A DNA stretch of 35,241 bases from an uncultured Sphingomonadaceae bacterium (GTDB taxonomy: Bacteria; Pseudomonadota; Alphaproteobacteria; Sphingomonadales; Sphingomonadaceae): positions 1 through 35,241 of the forward strand of contig CAMYJW010000006.1 of NCBI GenBank assembly GCA_947258815.1, given 5' to 3'. The notes under the pieces are model-generated. The model was given only the letters and a program-made list of their open reading frames with translations, was not told the DNA's origin and searched no databases. A program made the position numbers and the translations under genes. Shown one piece after another: positions 32,796 to 35,241 of the stretch (position 1 is its first letter; each line of letters starts with the position of its first letter).

Positions 32796-32826
32796 AGGTG
32801 ACCGGCGCAAAACCGGTACAAGTCCA
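32796..32826. repeat. 31-bp direct repeat, copy 2
   Basis: Identical to 30686-30716 and in the same orientation, including the ACCGG/CCGGT hairpin. Flanking sequences of the two copies do not match beyond the 31 bp, so the repeat itself is the shared unit and not part of a longer duplication. Confidence 0.7.
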
Positions 32827-32948
32827 CATCGCTCGATATGGTTTGAAGGCCCACAAGGCGAAGTCCTTCTCACCCGGTCAACCACGGGTGCTGACCGGCA
32901 TCGCAAAGACGCAGCGCGGTCGGGAGCCTCCCCGAGGTCTGCACGCCT

Positions 32949-32980
32949 ATATGTCATTGACATATGCTCCATTGGCATAT
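32949..32980. promoter_or_regulatory. Operator of the HigB-HigA operon
   Basis: ATATGTCA-T-TGACATAT (32949-32965) is a perfect 8+1+8 inverted repeat. It overlaps a second one, ATATGC (32962-32967) with GCATAT (32975-32980). Both lie directly ahead of the AAGGAG ribosome site (32981-32986). Placement and symmetry fit autoregulation by the HTH antitoxin. Confidence 0.6.
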
Positions 32981-32991
32981 AAGGAGATGAT

Positions 32992-33330
32992 ATGAACACC
33001 TTACAAACCGTTGTCGAACTACCTGAGTTCCTGCGGCGCGCTAAGAGTATCATGACCGATGATGAGCGCGCGGTACTGGTGAATTACATCGCGGCCAACC
33101 CCGAGGCAGGTGTCTCACTTGGCGGCGGATTACGAAAGGTCCGTATACCGCGTGCGGGCAGCGGAAAAAGCGGAGGCTATCGAACTATCTATGTATTCGG
33201 TGGAACGCATATGCCGATCTTCGTGATCACTGTGTTCGCCAAAAACGAGAAAGATAATTTGAGCAAAGCCGAACAGGCAGCAGCAGTTGAACTGAGCAAG
33301 ACACTAATCGCAAGTTACGGAGACCGATAG
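32992..33330 (+). CDS. RelE/HigB-type toxin
   Basis: 112 aa, ATG preceded by AAGGAG. The fold signature of RelE-superfamily toxins of the HigB2 group is visible: LPEFLRRAKSIMTDDERAVLVNYIA at the N-terminus, GGGLRKVRIPRAGSGKSGGYR with basic residues for RNA/ribosome contact, and YVFGGTHMPIFVITVFAKNEK at the end of the core. Such toxins cleave mRNA at the ribosome. The toxin precedes its antitoxin, the reverse order typical of hig operons, and the next start follows the stop directly (TAG-ATG). Confidence 0.85.
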   Translation: MNTLQTVVELPEFLRRAKSIMTDDERAVLVNYIAANPEAGVSLGGGLRKVRIPRAGSGKSGGYRTIYVFGGTHMPIFVITVFAKNEKDNLSKAEQAAAVELSKTLIASYGDR

Positions 33331-33618
33331 ATGAACGCTTATGATAGCATCAAACAAGGGTTAAACGAGGCGCTAGACCACGCGCAGGGCAAAGACGTCG
33401 GCGCGAAGGTCCATCAGATAAAGGTACCCGCCGTCGATGTCGCGGCGATCAGGGCCAAGACCGGCCTATCGCAGAACGCATTTGCGCAAAGCATTGGCGT
33501 TGCAAAGGGAACGTTGCTTAACTGGGAGCATGGCCGCAGGCGCCCTACTGGCCCTGCGCAAGTTCTTCTCGCCATGATCGCCAAAAAACCCTCCCTGGTC
33601 AGCGAGCTACTCCGATAA
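33331..33618 (+). CDS. HigA-type HTH antitoxin
   Basis: 95 aa. The C-terminal half is a Cro/C1-type HTH (VDVAAIRAKTGLSQNAFAQSI, then KGTLLNWEHGRRRPTGPA), and the N-terminal 35 residues (YDSIKQGLNEALDHAQGK) are helical and likely bind the toxin. The gene starts at the base after the toxin stop. It should neutralise the RelE/HigB-type toxin and repress the operon at 32949-32980. The pair may stabilise the mosaic right-hand region. Confidence 0.85.
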   Translation: MNAYDSIKQGLNEALDHAQGKDVGAKVHQIKVPAVDVAAIRAKTGLSQNAFAQSIGVAKGTLLNWEHGRRRPTGPAQVLLAMIAKKPSLVSELLR

Positions 33619-34244
33619 CCGCCATTATGTTAAATAGCTGGCACCAAAAGACTTTCGCGCTCTCTGCGCAGATTATGCTCGACTTCGCTCCCGTTCCAAG
33701 CATTGCTGGGAATGCGAGGTGCTGTGGTTAAATGCCTAAAGGCAGCCGCCCCGACCGCCGATCTGGCGCGTGCCGGGGCTGTGGGTGGTGGGAGCAGCAA
33801 CGGGCTGCCCCAGCAACGGAGAACCACCCATGTCGATAACGAAGAAATCTCAGCCAAAAGGCTCAAAGGCCTGCGCTCACCCAAAAACCAAGATCGGCAC
33901 GGTCGTCGAAACCCCGCGGTACTGCGGCGTTCTCGCGACCGTCGTGGATCTTCGCGGAAATTGTGAGACTAGGTGGCGGTGGAACCAGTCACCTGCGAAC
34001 CGCTCTCCGGTCCGATTATCCCTGATAGTCGGGAATTTACAGGGAATTTTTGATGTTGGGCCATCTGGCCGCATCGTCAAAACCTCAAGAAACGGCGAAA
34101 ATGCGCCATTCTCGATGGGAGTTCCCTAAACGAAGAACAGGGAATTTTTCGCAAGACGCAGGGATCATTTGTCTCGGTACAGGGAAATCCGCCCAGCCCC
34201 AAACCAATCAAGGTCGGCTGGCGGATTGAACCAATGAGCCAGGG
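33619..34244. other. Repeat-bearing region, possibly with one small gene
   Basis: The stretch carries AGGGAATT-type repeats (ACAGGGAATTTTT at 34039-34051 and at 34137-34149; GTTCCCT at 34121-34127). A frame from an ATG at 33830, preceded by CGGAG, encodes about 99 lysine-rich then cysteine-containing residues up to 34129, without a recognisable domain. Its second half overlaps the repeats, so it is doubtful. Confidence 0.45.
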
Positions 34245-35102
34245 TCACCAGCGATAGCGGCTCGGATGAAAACCAGTGTCGTCGTCGCCGAACACATGTT
34301 CACCTTCGAAGAGCGCCTCGAGGCCTTCCACACTGGAATCGCATTCAGCTTGCTCAACTACCTTACCTAACCATTCGACAAACTCAGTTGCACGGGGTGA
34401 AGGAGCATGCTCGAGTTCGTCGGTGACCTGCGCGGCAAGACGGCGCAGACGGTCGCGCCTTTCCATCCTCTCAAATACGACTTCCAAGACTTTATGTCGG
34501 CGGTCTTCGATATAGGCTAGGCGCTCCGCCTCATTGCGCCTACGCGATTCCTCTTCGGCTCGAAGGCGTTCAACCTCCGCGCGCTCCTGGTCCTCACGCA
34601 TTGCCGCTGCCAGCACAGCTAATCCCACGGCGATGTCATTCGCCATCTTCTCAAGGCGCTGGACCTTGGCGTCTTTGAACGAACGGCGAAGCGAAGATGA
34701 GTATCTGAGATAGATGTCAAACTCGAACGATACCTTGCCCGTTGGCGCGTAATCCCATTCTGGCCAATGATCGTGTCGACCCAAGCTGAAATCGAAGTCC
34801 CATTCATTACGCGCCCACCTGCGCTCGCGTCGTTTGCGCTCCTTTTCAGCTCTCGCGAGCTCTTCGGGCGTCGGTTCATGCTTGGATCGCTTGACGGCCT
34901 CCTTCAGGCGAACTGGAATAGTGTGAGTGCCATCCGTAAATGCAGCATGTTTGTCACCGCGGCAAAGGCCGAACCCTTGCATTGTTGCGGCGCTCACTAT
35001 CCGATTGAGAGACAATTCGATCCGCTCGATCGAATCCGGCGCGATCTCGATGTCGATCAATCCGGACTGATCGAGCCTGACCAAACCCTGAACATTAGGC
35101 AT
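34245..35102 (-). CDS. Hypothetical protein with long charged coiled coil
   Basis: 285 aa. The first 65 residues are a mixed alpha/beta segment (IDIEIAPDSIERIELSLNRIV) reminiscent of the DIHVSPNTLDRAL-like block in a family of alphaproteobacterial hypothetical proteins that travel with recombinase genes. The middle (KEAVKRSKHEPTPEELARAEKE..., YAPTGKVSFEFDIYLR) matches that family's usual pattern, and residues about 150-230 form a long charged helix (EDQERAEVERLRAEEESRRR). The family members I recall are longer at the N-terminus, so this gene is probably shortened where it meets the recombinase fragment at about 35103. The function is unknown. Confidence 0.6.
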   Translation of the reverse strand: MPNVQGLVRLDQSGLIDIEIAPDSIERIELSLNRIVSAATMQGFGLCRGDKHAAFTDGTHTIPVRLKEAVKRSKHEPTPEELARAEKERKRRERRWARNEWDFDFSLGRHDHWPEWDYAPTGKVSFEFDIYLRYSSSLRRSFKDAKVQRLEKMANDIAVGLAVLAAAMREDQERAEVERLRAEEESRRRNEAERLAYIEDRRHKVLEVVFERMERRDRLRRLAAQVTDELEHAPSPRATEFVEWLGKVVEQAECDSSVEGLEALFEGEHVFGDDDTGFHPSRYRW

Positions 35103-35241
35103 GACCGGCTAAGTCGGTCGCTGCTCGATTTTGCCAAGCTGGTCGAGACCTTCGATGTCGCCGGAACCAGCTTCGTGTCGGTAACCCAGTCGTTCAACAC
35201 CACCAACTCCATGGGACGGCTAACGCTCAACATGTTGCTCA
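35103..35241 (+). pseudogene. Serine recombinase fragment, running off the window
   Basis: The frame reads DRLSRSLLDFAKLVETFDV, then SFVSVTQSFNTTNSMGRLTL and NMLL, a conserved stretch of the catalytic domain of serine recombinases/invertases (with the arginine of the DRLSR motif and the SVTQ and MGRL blocks). The sequence left of 35103 is not the expected upstream part of the catalytic domain, so the N-terminus has been replaced by the start region of the minus-strand hypothetical gene. It continues beyond the right edge. It belongs to a different recombinase gene from that at 19108-20682. Confidence 0.75.

Larger units (their letters stand above)
32409..32991. other. Repeat-rich region without a convincing gene
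   Basis: It holds two clusters of the AGGGAATT-type repeat (32546-32573 and 32648-32686), the second copy of the 31-bp repeat (32796-32826), and the promoter/operator of the HigB-HigA pair at its right end. A 152-codon frame (32537-32995) crosses all of these repeats, ends inside the ribosome site/start region of the next gene and shows no domain; I do not call it a gene. Confidence 0.55.

Noticed and set aside
32537..32995. 152-codon frame before the HigB-like gene
   Set aside because: Crosses two repeat clusters, the 31-bp repeat and the higBA operator; low-complexity translation without a domain.

Overview
The window looks like a chromosomal segment of an alphaproteobacterium of the order Sphingomonadales (Novosphingobium/Sphingomonas-like). 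This rests on high GC, on a core gene order I associate with that order from general knowledge (metX-metW, hisC-tyrC, plsC-ydcF-ftsX-ftsE, an MJ0042 zinc-ribbon protein), and on the accessory gene families. No database search was possible.

Layout. (1) 1-4305: end of a genomic island carrying an IS630 transposase scrap fused in frame to a DUF4230-like fragment, an IS5-type 3' remnant, two small unknown genes, a type II toxin-antitoxin pair (excisionase-like HTH antitoxin plus PIN toxin) and a tyrosine integrase beside the 3' end of tRNA-Leu(CAG). (2) 4306-16319: about 12 kb of compact core genome, with an NDUFA9-type protein, a GST, a small secreted protein, a VOC protein, fdhD, metX-metW, hisC-tyrC, ftsE-ftsX-ydcF-plsC, the zinc-ribbon protein and tRNA-Leu(GAG). 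The two tRNA-Leu genes bound this block, both with their 3' ends facing outward. (3) 16320-35241: a second, mosaic accessory region starting at the 3' end of tRNA-Leu(GAG). It holds a ParB/recombinase chimera, an overlapping serine recombinase-ParB-ParB operon with a divergent HTH gene, two decayed copies of one tyrosine recombinase in direct orientation, and between them a single 8.6-kb gene for a highly reducing type I polyketide synthase. Then come a translationally coupled marR-membrane protein-methyltransferase operon under a strongly palindromic operator, a RelE/HigB-HigA toxin-antitoxin pair, clusters of an AGGGAATT-type repeat, and a hypothetical gene abutting a serine recombinase fragment at the right edge.

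The most interesting object is the polyketide synthase: KS-AT-DH-cMT-(psiKR)-ER-KR-ACP-R on one chain, an order like fungal highly reducing iterative PKSs but ending in an NAD(P)H-dependent thioester reductase. All main catalytic residues are visible. No phosphopantetheinyl transferase, loading enzyme, transporter or tailoring oxidase gene lies nearby, and mobile-element debris sits on both sides. The inferred product is a C-methylated, reduced acyl aldehyde or alcohol. The second notable system is the recombinase-ParB-ParB-HTH module, which joins a large serine recombinase to two ParB-like DNA-binding/CTPase-fold proteins without any ParA.
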